Shown: piece by piece, positions 1 through 5,869 of the stretch
How the letters are laid out: each line of letters starts with the position of its first letter
Position numbering within the stretch: position 1 is the first letter of the stretch
Source: Oscillospiraceae bacterium
GTDB lineage: Bacteria > Bacillota > Clostridia > Oscillospirales > Ruminococcaceae
Reading direction: 5' to 3'
Assembly (NCBI GenBank): GCA_003512525.1
Contig: DOQG01000019.1
Location: forward strand, 552 to 6,508
Length of the DNA stretch: 5,957 nt
Made by a program: the position numbers and the translations under genes
Notes under the pieces: generated by a model
The model's database searches: none
Told to the model about the DNA's origin: nothing
Seen by the model: the letters and a program-made list of their open reading frames with translations, nothing else

Positions 1-80
1 CTATCGGTAGCCTGCTATCATTGTTAATTACTAAAACAGCATAATTGAAATGCAATAAAAACAGATTTTCTCCACATACC

Positions 81-130
81 AAAAAAGTGAGCCGAGCGCA
101 CTATTTTTAGCGCATCGACTCACTTTTTTT
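81..130 (-). terminator. Intrinsic terminator at the end of the hrcA-grpE-dnaK-dnaJ operon
   Basis: The stem pairs GTGAG (87-91) with CTCAC (119-123). After one C-A mismatch it continues with CGA (93-95) against TCG (115-117). After a bulged A it continues with GCGC (96-99) against GCGC (110-113), leaving a 10-base loop. A run of six A (81-86) and a run of seven T (124-130) flank the stem, so each strand reads a stem followed by a U-tract. It lies 34 bases past the dnaJ stop codon and should end the operon transcript. The symmetry means it could also stop transcription entering from the left. Confidence 0.93.
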
Positions 131-147
131 GGGTTGTGTCACAACCC
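131..147. repeat. Perfect 17-bp palindrome between dnaJ and its terminator
   Basis: GGGTTGTG and CACAACCC form 8-base arms around a single central T. In the dnaJ transcript it would form a short stem-loop just before the terminator hairpin, giving two tandem structures. It has no U-tract of its own in the operon direction because it is followed by a run of A. It may be an mRNA 3'-end stabiliser or a protein site; the sequence does not decide. Confidence 0.6.
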
Positions 148-163
148 CTCTGTATCTGTTAAA

Positions 164-1348
164 TTACTGAAAGTTCTTCTTAATATCATCGCCGAACTTC
201 TTTATCTTATCAAAGAAGCTTGTACGCTTCTCATAATTTGACGGAGTAAGCTCCTTTTCAAAGCTCAGCAATGCGTCCTTCTGCTTCTTGTTCAGCTTCT
301 TGGGCACTTCGATAACTACCCTTACCATCTGGTCGCCCCTGCCCTCACGCTGGAGCTTCTTTATACCCTTGCCTCTCAGCCTGAAAACCGTACCCGGCTG
401 TGTACCCTCGGGTATGCTGTACTTAACGTTGCCGTCTATTGTCGGCACTGTAAGCTCATCGCCGAGGACTGCCTGTGAATATGTTATCGGTATCTCGCAC
501 CATACATCGAAGCCCTTACGTTCAAATATCGGGTCTTTGCGTACCGTAATGCGTACATTAAGGTCGCCCTTAGGTCCGCCGTTAGTACCGCAGTTGCCCT
601 CGCCTCTTACGCAGAGCGTCTGACCGTTGTCTATACCGGCAGGTACATTTATAACGACCTTCTTACGGCGCTGTACTCTGCCCTGACCGTTACAGGTAGG
701 ACATGGGGTTTCTATAATCTTACCCTTACCGCCGCAGCGTGAGCATGGACGTGTGGAGGACATCATACCAAACATACTTCTCTGCTGTACTCTTACCTGA
801 CCGCTGCCGTGACAGTCGGGACAGGTCTTGGGAGTAGTGCCTGCCTTTGCACCCGAGCCGTGACAGCTGTCGCAGGTTTCGGCACGGTTTATCTCAACCT
901 CGTGCGACAGACCCTTGCACGCTTCCATAAAGCTGATGTCAAGGCTTATAGCGATATCCGAGCCCTGTCTTGGCGCATTGGGGTTAGAGCGCTGTCCACC
1001 GCCGCCGCCGAATATTGAGTCGAATATATCGCCGAGGTCTATGCCGTCTGCCGATGAAAATCCGCCGGAAAATCCACCGAATCCGCCACCAAATCCGCCT
1101 GCACCGCCGCCGTATGACGGGTCTACACCTGCGTGACCGAACTGGTCGTACTTTGCACGCTTCTGCGGGTCGGAGAGAACGTCGTTTGCCTCGTTTATCT
1201 CCTTGAACTTGGCTTCAGCCTCAGGATTATCGGGGTTAAGGTCGGGGTGATACTGCTTGGCAAGCTTACGGTAGGCTTTCTTTATTTCATCATCGGTCGC
1301 GCCCTTCTGCAAACCGAGCACTTCATAATAATCTCTTTTTTCTGCCAT
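164..1348 (-). CDS. dnaJ: Chaperone protein DnaJ (Hsp40)
   Basis: This is the cytoplasmic co-chaperone that binds unfolded proteins, hands them to DnaK and stimulates DnaK ATP hydrolysis. Its 394 residues show the full type I layout. A J domain covers about residues 5-70 with the HPD motif at 34-36. A Gly/Phe-rich linker covers about 71-118, with a DIF motif at 107-109. Four CxxCxGxG zinc repeats begin at Cys159, Cys176, Cys202 and Cys216 and bind two zinc ions. The C-terminal substrate-binding domains follow from about 225. Cys144, Cys246, Cys253 and Cys284 lie outside the zinc repeats. The ATG at 1348 fits because the J domain begins at once and GGGAAGG (1365-1359 on the minus strand) lies 10 bases upstream. 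It is the last gene of the operon, 101 bases after dnaK. The family is certain. Confidence 0.98.
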   Translation of the reverse strand: MAEKRDYYEVLGLQKGATDDEIKKAYRKLAKQYHPDLNPDNPEAEAKFKEINEANDVLSDPQKRAKYDQFGHAGVDPSYGGGAGGFGGGFGGFSGGFSSADGIDLGDIFDSIFGGGGGQRSNPNAPRQGSDIAISLDISFMEACKGLSHEVEINRAETCDSCHGSGAKAGTTPKTCPDCHGSGQVRVQQRSMFGMMSSTRPCSRCGGKGKIIETPCPTCNGQGRVQRRKKVVINVPAGIDNGQTLCVRGEGNCGTNGGPKGDLNVRITVRKDPIFERKGFDVWCEIPITYSQAVLGDELTVPTIDGNVKYSIPEGTQPGTVFRLRGKGIKKLQREGRGDQMVRVVIEVPKKLNKKQKDALLSFEKELTPSNYEKRTSFFDKIKKFGDDIKKNFQ

Positions 1349-1410
1349 AATGATCTTACCTTCCCGACAGAATTATCTGCCGTGTTTTAAAGTATTGCAA
1401 AATCAGCAAT

Positions 1411-1434
1411 ATGAGCCGAGAGTTCCCGGCTCAT
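1411..1434 (-). other. Stem-loop between dnaK and dnaJ
   Basis: ATGAGCCG (1411-1418) pairs perfectly with CGGCTCAT (1427-1434) around an 8-base loop. It is the main structure in the 101-base dnaK-dnaJ gap and starts 16 bases past the dnaK stop codon. In the operon direction it is followed by ATTGCTGATTTTGC, not a clean U-run, so it does not look like a full terminator. It could be a 3'-end stabiliser, a processing site or a weak attenuator that lowers dnaJ relative to dnaK. That role is inference. Confidence 0.6.
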
Positions 1435-1449
1435 ACGCAATGTTATCGA

Positions 1450-3297
1450 TTAGTTGGCATCTGTGTAATCAGCGTCAACCACATTATCATCAGAACCGCC
1501 TGCGGCATTTGTGCCTTCGCCCTGAACGTCTGTCTGAGCAGCCTCTGCCTGCTGAGCCGCTGCACCCTGCTCCTTGTATATTCTCTCGGCTACTGCGTAG
1601 AATGCTGTCTGAAGCTCTTCCTGAGCCTTCTTGATAGCCTCAACGTCTGTGCCCTTGAGAGCTTCCTTAAGAGCATCGAGCTTGGGATTTACAGAATCCT
1701 TATCAGCCTGTGTTACCTTGTCGCCAAATTCGTTCATTGACTTCTCGGTCTGGTAAACCATCTGATCTGCGGCGTTACGAGCCTCAACCTCTTCTTTCTT
1801 CTTCTTATCCTCAACGGCGAATGCTTCAGCTTCCTTGACAGCCTTATCAATATCGTCCTTGCTCATATTTGTTGAAGCGGTGATACTGATGTGCTGTTCC
1901 TTACCTGTGCCGAGATCCTTAGCAGATACGTTTACGATACCGTTGGCATCTATATCGAATGTTACTTCGATCTGAGGGATACCACGGGGAGCGGGAGCGA
2001 TACCGTCAAGTCTGAATGTACCGATAGACTTGTTATCCTTGGCAAATTCACGTTCACCCTGTAAGATGTTTATATCAACTGAGGGCTGGTTATCCGAATA
2101 AGTCGAGAATATCTGGCTGTGCTTTGTAGGAATGGTCTTGTTTCTCTCGATCATTCTCGTGCAGACACCGCCCGCTGTTTCGATACCGAGTGACAGAGGA
2201 GTTACATCGAGCAGTAACAGACCTGTTACTTCCTTGTTGAGAACGCCGCCCTGCAGAGCCGCGCCCATAGCAACGCACTCATCGGGGTTGATTCCCTTGA
2301 AGGGATCCTTGCCTGTATATTTCTTTACAGCTTCCTGTACAGCGGGGATTCTTGTTGAACCGCCGACTAACAGAACCTTGTCGATCTCGTTCATTGAAAG
2401 ACCGGAGTCGCTTATTGCCTGCTTGAAAGGACCCATTGTTGCTTCTACAAGGTCTGCTGTAAGCTCATTGAACTTAGCTCTTGTGAGCTGAACATTTAAG
2501 TGCTTAGGACCTGTAGCGTCTGCTGTGATATAAGGAATATTTACATTTACGGAAGGAGCGTTTGAAAGTGCTATCTTAGCCTTTTCAGCTTCATCCTTTA
2601 ATCTCTGCATAGCGAACTTATCGTTCTTAAGGTCGATACCGTCGCTCTTCTTGAACTCTGCTACAAAGTAGTCGATAAGACGCTGGTCGAAGTCATCGCC
2701 GCCTAAGTGGTTGTTACCTGCTGTAGCAAGAACCTCCTGAACGCCGTCACCGATCTCGATTACAGATACATCGAATGTACCGCCGCCAAGGTCGTATACG
2801 ACGATCTTCTGCTCGTTTTCCTTATCGATACCGTAAGCTAAAGCTGCGGCTGTAGGCTCGTTGATAATACGCTGAACATTAAGACCTGCTATCTGACCTG
2901 CGTCCTTTGTTGCCTGACGCTGTGAGTCTGTGAAGTAAGCGGGAACAGTGATAACCGCATCTGTTACCTTTTCACCGAGGTAACCCTCAGCCTCTGTTTT
3001 CAGCTTCTGAAGGATCATAGCCGAGATCTCCTGAGGTGTGTACTTCTTGCCGTCAATGTCTACCTTGTAGTCACTGCCCATGTGACGCTTGATCGAAATG
3101 ACCGTTCTGTCGGGGTTTGTAACTGCCTGGTTCTTAGCGAGCTGACCTACAAGACGCTCGCCGTCCTTTGTGAAAGCAACAACTGAAGGAGTTGTTCTTG
3201 AACCCTCGCTGTTTGTGATAACAGTAGGCTCGCCGCCTTCGATAACTGCTACACATGAATTTGTTGTACCTAAGTCAATACCTATTATTTTTCCCAT
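1450..3297 (-). CDS. dnaK: Chaperone protein DnaK (Hsp70)
   Basis: This is the ATP-dependent cytoplasmic Hsp70 that binds exposed hydrophobic segments of client proteins, working with DnaJ and GrpE. All three Hsp70 signatures are present in the 615 residues: IDLGTTNS at 7-14, the DLGGGTFDVS region at 169-178, and VGGSTRIPAVQE at 311-322. INEPTAAALAYG (145-156) is part of the nucleotide site. The interdomain linker is LLLLDV (360-365), followed by the beta substrate-binding domain (about 366-480) and a helical lid with an Ala/Gln-rich tail. Its length is in the range I expect for Gram-positive DnaK. The C-terminus reads VVDADYTDAN, an acidic tail. The ATG at 3297 is set by the family N-terminus MGKIIGIDLG and by AAGGAG (3312-3307) nine bases upstream. 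It follows grpE after 75 bases. Confidence 0.99.
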   Translation of the reverse strand: MGKIIGIDLGTTNSCVAVIEGGEPTVITNSEGSRTTPSVVAFTKDGERLVGQLAKNQAVTNPDRTVISIKRHMGSDYKVDIDGKKYTPQEISAMILQKLKTEAEGYLGEKVTDAVITVPAYFTDSQRQATKDAGQIAGLNVQRIINEPTAAALAYGIDKENEQKIVVYDLGGGTFDVSVIEIGDGVQEVLATAGNNHLGGDDFDQRLIDYFVAEFKKSDGIDLKNDKFAMQRLKDEAEKAKIALSNAPSVNVNIPYITADATGPKHLNVQLTRAKFNELTADLVEATMGPFKQAISDSGLSMNEIDKVLLVGGSTRIPAVQEAVKKYTGKDPFKGINPDECVAMGAALQGGVLNKEVTGLLLLDVTPLSLGIETAGGVCTRMIERNKTIPTKHSQIFSTYSDNQPSVDINILQGEREFAKDNKSIGTFRLDGIAPAPRGIPQIEVTFDIDANGIVNVSAKDLGTGKEQHISITASTNMSKDDIDKAVKEAEAFAVEDKKKKEEVEARNAADQMVYQTEKSMNEFGDKVTQADKDSVNPKLDALKEALKGTDVEAIKKAQEELQTAFYAVAERIYKEQGAAAQQAEAAQTDVQGEGTNAAGGSDDNVVDADYTDAN

Positions 3298-3372
3298 GAT
3301 AATTATCTCCTTGCTGTAAGGTTCATACCGAACCCTTTATTTTTCGGGATCTAAGCCCATTTGCTTGTTTTT
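3298..3372 (-). other. grpE-dnaK intergenic leader with dnaK ribosome binding site
   Basis: This 75-base gap contains the dnaK Shine-Dalgarno AAGGAG at 3312-3307. Upstream of it lies a small possible hairpin, GGTTC (3320-3324) against GAACC (3330-3334) with a 5-base loop. I see no convincing promoter or terminator, so dnaK is probably read through from the operon promoter. The hairpin is short and may be chance. Confidence 0.4.
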
Positions 3373-3933
3373 TTACTTTACGACTGCTACCATCGCAAAA
3401 CGGAGAACCTTTTCTCCGATCTTATAGCCTTTCTGGAATGTGGCGGCTATAGTGCCCTCTTCCTTGCTGTCGTCCTCAACCTGCTGTACAGCCTGATGAT
3501 ACGAAGGGTTGAACTGTGCGCCGTCCGATTCTATCACCTCAACGCCTAAGTTCTGAAGAGCCGTAACAAAGCTCTCATGTATCATCTCAACGCCCTTCTT
3601 GTAGTCGGGGTCTTTGCACTCCGCCGCAAGCGCTCTGTCGAGATTATCCATAACGGGTAAAAACTCCGTTAAGTTTCTTGCCGTGATCTCGGGAGAAAGC
3701 TCCATTCTTTCCTTGGCGGTGCGTTTTCTGTAGTTGTCAAATTCCGCCATGGTTCTCAGTAGCTTATCCTTAAGGTCGGCAATTTCAAGATCCTTGGGAT
3801 CTACCTTGATCTCTTCGGCTTTTGTTTCAGCCTTTTCTTCTGTCACCTCTTCGGTCTTTCCTGCTACCTCTTCAGTAGCTGTGTCTGCGGTCTGCTGAGT
3901 TTCCTGCTTGGTTTCCTTTTCCTTCTTACTCAA
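3373..3933 (-). CDS. grpE: GrpE, nucleotide exchange factor of DnaK
   Basis: GrpE acts in the cytoplasm as a dimer that opens the DnaK nucleotide cleft so ADP is replaced by ATP. The 186-residue protein has a charged, low-complexity N-terminus rich in Glu, Lys and Thr (1-46). A long coiled-coil helix follows (about 47-100, including FDNYRKRT at 65-72). The conserved C-terminal beta domain contains FNPSYHQAVQQVED (141-154), GTIAATFQKGYKIGEKVLR (160-178) and the closing AMVAVV. The start codon is TTG at 3933-3931. No in-frame ATG is available before Met62, which is inside the coiled coil, and AAGGAGG lies 10 bases upstream. The TTG overlaps the hrcA stop codon as TTGA, so the two genes are translationally adjacent. 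Phe179 sits where many GrpE proteins have Pro. The family call is secure. Confidence 0.97.
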   Translation of the reverse strand: MSKKEKETKQETQQTADTATEEVAGKTEEVTEEKAETKAEEIKVDPKDLEIADLKDKLLRTMAEFDNYRKRTAKERMELSPEITARNLTEFLPVMDNLDRALAAECKDPDYKKGVEMIHESFVTALQNLGVEVIESDGAQFNPSYHQAVQQVEDDSKEEGTIAATFQKGYKIGEKVLRFAMVAVVK

Positions 3934-4979
3934 ACTGAATCCGCCTCCTTTTCTTCGTTCTTTTCTTCTTCGTCATTGCCGCCCGACAATGCATCGGTGA
4001 CCTTTGACGAGAAATATTCAATATATGGGATCAGCTTCTTGTAGTCCAGTCTTACAGGACCTATAACTCCGAAAGTGCCTGCCTTTCGTCCGTCCTTGTT
4101 GAAGCTTGCCGCTATCAGACTGGAATTGGTAACGGCAAATGTATCGCTTTCGGCACCGAACTTTATCTGTATGCCCGAGAATGTATCGTCAAGCCAGCTG
4201 CAAAGCTCGTTCTTGCCGTCAAGTATCGTTGCTATCTGAGTGTTTGAGAAATCCGAACAGGTCAGCAGATTTTTCTCTCCGCTGAACTCCACCTGCTGCT
4301 GCATTTCAGCCGATATATCAACTACCGCTTTGAGAAGCGGTGATAACGTCATCATATATCCGCCCATGGCCTGCGTCAGCTTATCGATGTATTCATCGGA
4401 CAGCTCATCAAGATTTACGCCCTTGAGGTTCTCATTTACGAACTGCGTAAAGAACTCCATCTGCTCGTTCGTAAGATCAAAGCTCAGCCTGCATACCCTG
4501 TTTCTTATGTTGCCCTCTGAGGTTATCAGAAGCAGAACGTACATTCTCTTGCCTGTCGGGATAACGTCTACCTTTGTTATGACCGAAAACTTGTTTACGG
4601 TGTTGGTAGAAACTATCGCGCATTTTGTGATATCCGCAAGCGCCCTGGACGCATTGTCGATTATCTCATCGTCTGTCGCTCCGCCGATATTGTCAAATAT
4701 ACGGTCGATCTCTTCTTTTTCTTCCTCGGGTAACTGTGCAGGTGACATTACCTTTTCTATATAAAGCCTCAGTCCCTGATATGTCGGAAGTCGTCCGGAG
4801 CTTGTATGCGTATGTTCAAGATAGCCCTGCTGTTCAAGCGCCGCCATCTCGTTTCTTATAGTCGCACTCGATACCGCGTTGTCAAGCTTCTCGGCAATAA
4901 GCTTCGAGCCAACCGCCTCACCCGTGCGTATATATTCGTCAACTATCGCTTCAAGGATTCTGAGTGTACGGTTTTCCAT
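3930..4979 (-). CDS. hrcA: Heat-inducible transcription repressor HrcA
   Basis: HrcA is the dimeric repressor of class I heat-shock genes and binds the CIRCE operator; in Firmicutes its activity depends on GroEL. The 349 residues show an N-terminal winged helix-turn-helix with the family motifs IVDEYIRTGEAVGS (12-25), SSATIRNEMAALE (37-49) and GYLEHTHTSSGRLPT (52-66). The centre is a GAF-like dimerisation region. The conserved C-terminal element FGVIGPVRLDYKKLIPYIEY spans 303-322. The protein ends in an acidic tail (about 333-349, rich in Glu, Asp and Lys). The ATG at 4979 matches the family N-terminus, and AAGGGG (4993-4988) lies eight bases upstream. It is the first gene of the operon and sits 68 bases after the CIRCE, so it represses its own synthesis. 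The last codons overlap the grpE start by four bases. Confidence 0.98.
   Translation of the reverse strand: MENRTLRILEAIVDEYIRTGEAVGSKLIAEKLDNAVSSATIRNEMAALEQQGYLEHTHTSSGRLPTYQGLRLYIEKVMSPAQLPEEEKEEIDRIFDNIGGATDDEIIDNASRALADITKCAIVSTNTVNKFSVITKVDVIPTGKRMYVLLLITSEGNIRNRVCRLSFDLTNEQMEFFTQFVNENLKGVNLDELSDEYIDKLTQAMGGYMMTLSPLLKAVVDISAEMQQQVEFSGEKNLLTCSDFSNTQIATILDGKNELCSWLDDTFSGIQIKFGAESDTFAVTNSSLIAASFNKDGRKAGTFGVIGPVRLDYKKLIPYIEYFSSKVTDALSGGNDEEEKNEEKEADSV
3944..3950 (-). promoter_or_regulatory. Shine-Dalgarno site that fixes the grpE TTG start
   Basis: The minus strand reads AAGGAGG at 3950-3944, the strongest ribosome binding sequence in the operon. It ends 10 bases before the TTG at 3933. 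It lies inside the last codons of hrcA. A near-perfect site paired with a weak start codon supports TTG as the true start of grpE. Confidence 0.8.
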
Positions 4980-4997
4980 GTTCCTATCCCCTTCTTT

Positions 4998-5013
4998 CAG
5001 CGGTATTCCGCTG
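4998..5013 (-). other. Hairpin beside the hrcA ribosome binding site
   Basis: CAGCGG (4998-5003) and CCGCTG (5008-5013) form a perfect 6-bp, GC-rich stem with a 4-base loop. In the mRNA it ends four bases before the AAGGGG ribosome binding sequence of hrcA. It could influence ribosome access or protect the leader from RNases. The pairing is directly visible; any function is inference. Confidence 0.55.
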
Positions 5014-5024
5014 TTTCCGGCTCA

Positions 5025-5033
5025 TTAGCACTC
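5025..5033. promoter_or_regulatory. Extra CIRCE half-site
   Basis: TTAGCACTC matches the CIRCE left arm exactly. It lies 14 bases to the left of the main CIRCE and has the same orientation as that element's nearer arm. It can form a 9-bp inverted pair with GAGTGCTAA at 5066-5074 across a 32-base spacer. The nearer arm (CTAGCACTC) has one deviation from consensus, so this isolated copy is the better match. It may be a relic of a duplication or an auxiliary HrcA contact. Confidence 0.6.
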
Positions 5034-5047
5034 ACATTTTTTCTCTG

Positions 5048-5074
5048 CTAGCACTCTACCTCTCTGAGTGCTAA
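5048..5074. promoter_or_regulatory. CIRCE operator (HrcA binding site)
   Basis: The element reads CTAGCACTC, nine bases, then GAGTGCTAA. It matches the established CIRCE consensus TTAGCACTC-N9-GAGTGCTAA at all but one base, the first. It begins four bases downstream of the -10 box and so covers the predicted transcription start, the usual position for HrcA repression. The spacing of exactly nine bases and the adjacent hrcA gene make the call secure. Confidence 0.97.
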
Positions 5075-5078
5075 ACAC

Positions 5079-5107
5079 ACTATATCACACTTTTTAAACT
5101 TTGTCAA
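5079..5107 (-). promoter_or_regulatory. Sigma-A promoter of the hrcA operon
   Basis: The minus strand reads a perfect -35 box TTGACA (5107-5102), a 17-base spacer and a -10 box TATAGT (5084-5079, one mismatch to TATAAT). Transcription should start near 5072, inside the CIRCE. This gives a leader of about 93 bases before the hrcA ATG. The near-consensus strength is typical of a vegetative promoter held down by a repressor. Confidence 0.92.
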
Positions 5108-5161
5108 TAGGTTTTTTATTAAAAATTGCACAAAAAGTTAATAATTTTGTTGTACGAATTT

Positions 5162-5197
5162 GTAGTGTGCTGTAAAAATGCTTTTACAACTCACTGC
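5162..5197. repeat. Imperfect 36-bp inverted repeat in the divergent intergenic region
   Basis: The core arms TGTAAAA (5171-5177) and TTTTACA (5182-5188) flank ATGC. Outer arms AGTG (5164-5167) and CACT (5192-5195) lie at exactly matching distances, and G5169-C5190 and G5162-C5197 also pair. No U-tract follows on either strand. It sits just upstream of the candidate promoter of the small gene at 5281, so an operator for an unknown regulator is plausible. It could also be a folded leader element. Confidence 0.5.
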
Positions 5198-5206
5198 TGT
5201 TATATT
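5198..5206 (+). promoter_or_regulatory. Candidate extended -10 promoter for the small divergent gene
   Basis: TGTTATATT reads as an extended -10 element: TG, one base, then TATATT with one mismatch to TATAAT. No good -35 box lies at the expected distance (ATGCTT at 5178-5183), and the inverted repeat occupies that place. It would give a leader of about 68 bases. TACTAT at 5225-5230 is an alternative -10 box. Confidence 0.35.
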
Positions 5207-5280
5207 GTTGCGGCAAACAGAGCATACTATACACGCAGATAAAATTTCGCAATGTGCAAGCTGAAAGGAATAATTGAATT

Positions 5281-5559
5281 ATGGATAACAAAAGCTTAAA
5301 ACAGCAAAGCGAGCTTATGAAAAAGCCTGTTCCCGACACACCCGAAGAACGCAGTGCAATGGACGACCTTATACTTGATAATTTCTGCGGCAGCTGTTCG
5401 TCCTCTGACTGCACCGGACTGATACCTGCCGATCCCGACAGCAAAAACGCCGCAGACGAATACCGCGGTGTTTATCCGTACGCCGTACCGAATGCCGATG
5501 GCGTGCCCTATCAAGAAAAAAAGACATTCGGTAAAAAAGGGACTCACGGCGGCGTATAA
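5281..5559 (+). CDS. Small Cys-containing protein of unknown function
   Basis: I do not recognise this family. The 92-residue protein has no signal peptide or membrane segment and should be cytoplasmic. A charged N-terminus (1-30) holds KKPVPDTPEER. A compact Cys cluster follows at 36-44 with the pattern CxxCxxxxC (Cys36, Cys39, Cys44), running into DCTGLIPADPDS. A Tyr/Pro-rich stretch (RGVYPYAVP, 62-70) comes next, and a Lys/Gly-rich tail ends the protein. Three cysteines could bind metal with one more ligand, but that is inference. The start is supported by AAAGGA (5265-5269 region) about 11 bases before the ATG, and codon use looks normal for the window. It is divergent from the heat-shock operon across about 200 bases and shares no visible operator with it. 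Overlapping minus-strand frames lack any comparable start signal. I am fairly sure it is a gene. Confidence 0.72.
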   Translation: MDNKSLKQQSELMKKPVPDTPEERSAMDDLILDNFCGSCSSSDCTGLIPADPDSKNAADEYRGVYPYAVPNADGVPYQEKKTFGKKGTHGGV

Positions 5560-5673
5560 AAATGAGGGTTGTGACAAAACGCAAAGATTTCATCACAGCT
5601 TCTCAGTTTATCAAAGTTTCATTGAAATTGCAGTGCGACATATAGTAAAAAAGTCAGCGCAATAAATATACAA

Positions 5674-5760
5674 CCAACAACGCTGAAAACAGTTTCGATA
5701 TCGACAAGGCATTAATAATTTCGTGAGTATATCGATGCAACTGCACTGTCACCGACTATC
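5674..5760. repeat. 87-bp dispersed repeat, copy 1
   Basis: This segment aligns without gaps to 5870-5956, with 73 of 87 positions identical by my count. The best blocks are GCTGAAAACAGT near the start, TTAATAATTTCGTGAGT in the middle, and CAACTGCACT and TCACCGACTATC at the end. The variable part is mostly between offsets 20 and 37. It contains the palindrome TCGATATCGA (5695-5704). Every frame is stopped (TGA within TTTCGTGAGT on the plus strand, TAA in the best minus frame), so it looks non-coding. Confidence 0.8.
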
Positions 5761-5869
5761 TAAAAAGAACGCTACTATCCTGAGATATCTGTACTAAAAT
5801 GGGACTAAGTGAGCGTCAGCGACCCGCTTATTACGACTTTTTAAACGCAATCGTTTGTATGTCTTATCG

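Noticed and set aside
1411..1434. Terminator after dnaK
   Set aside because: The stem is good, but no U-run follows it on the minus strand, and dnaJ downstream has no visible promoter of its own.
2132..2491. Open frame of 119 codons on the plus strand inside dnaK
   Set aside because: It is a shadow of a highly conserved gene on the other strand, has no Shine-Dalgarno site, and its protein is not family-like.
4240..4764. Open frame of 174 codons on the plus strand inside hrcA
   Set aside because: It lies fully antisense to hrcA. Its Ser-rich composition is what the complement of this gene produces, and no start signal precedes it.
5098..5160. Plus-strand promoter such as TTGTAC-N17-TAAAAA near 5150-5178
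   Set aside because: Both boxes match consensus only weakly, and such matches are frequent in this AT-rich stretch. The extended -10 at 5198-5206 is a better candidate.
5296..5577. Minus-strand open frames overlapping the small divergent gene
   Set aside because: The plus-strand frame has a ribosome binding site and plausible composition. The minus-strand frames are low-complexity shadows with no start signal.
5562..5645. 27-codon frame starting two bases after the stop codon of the small gene
   Set aside because: It has no Shine-Dalgarno site of note and no recognisable motif, and it is too short to support. Its close position after the previous stop codon is the only argument for it.
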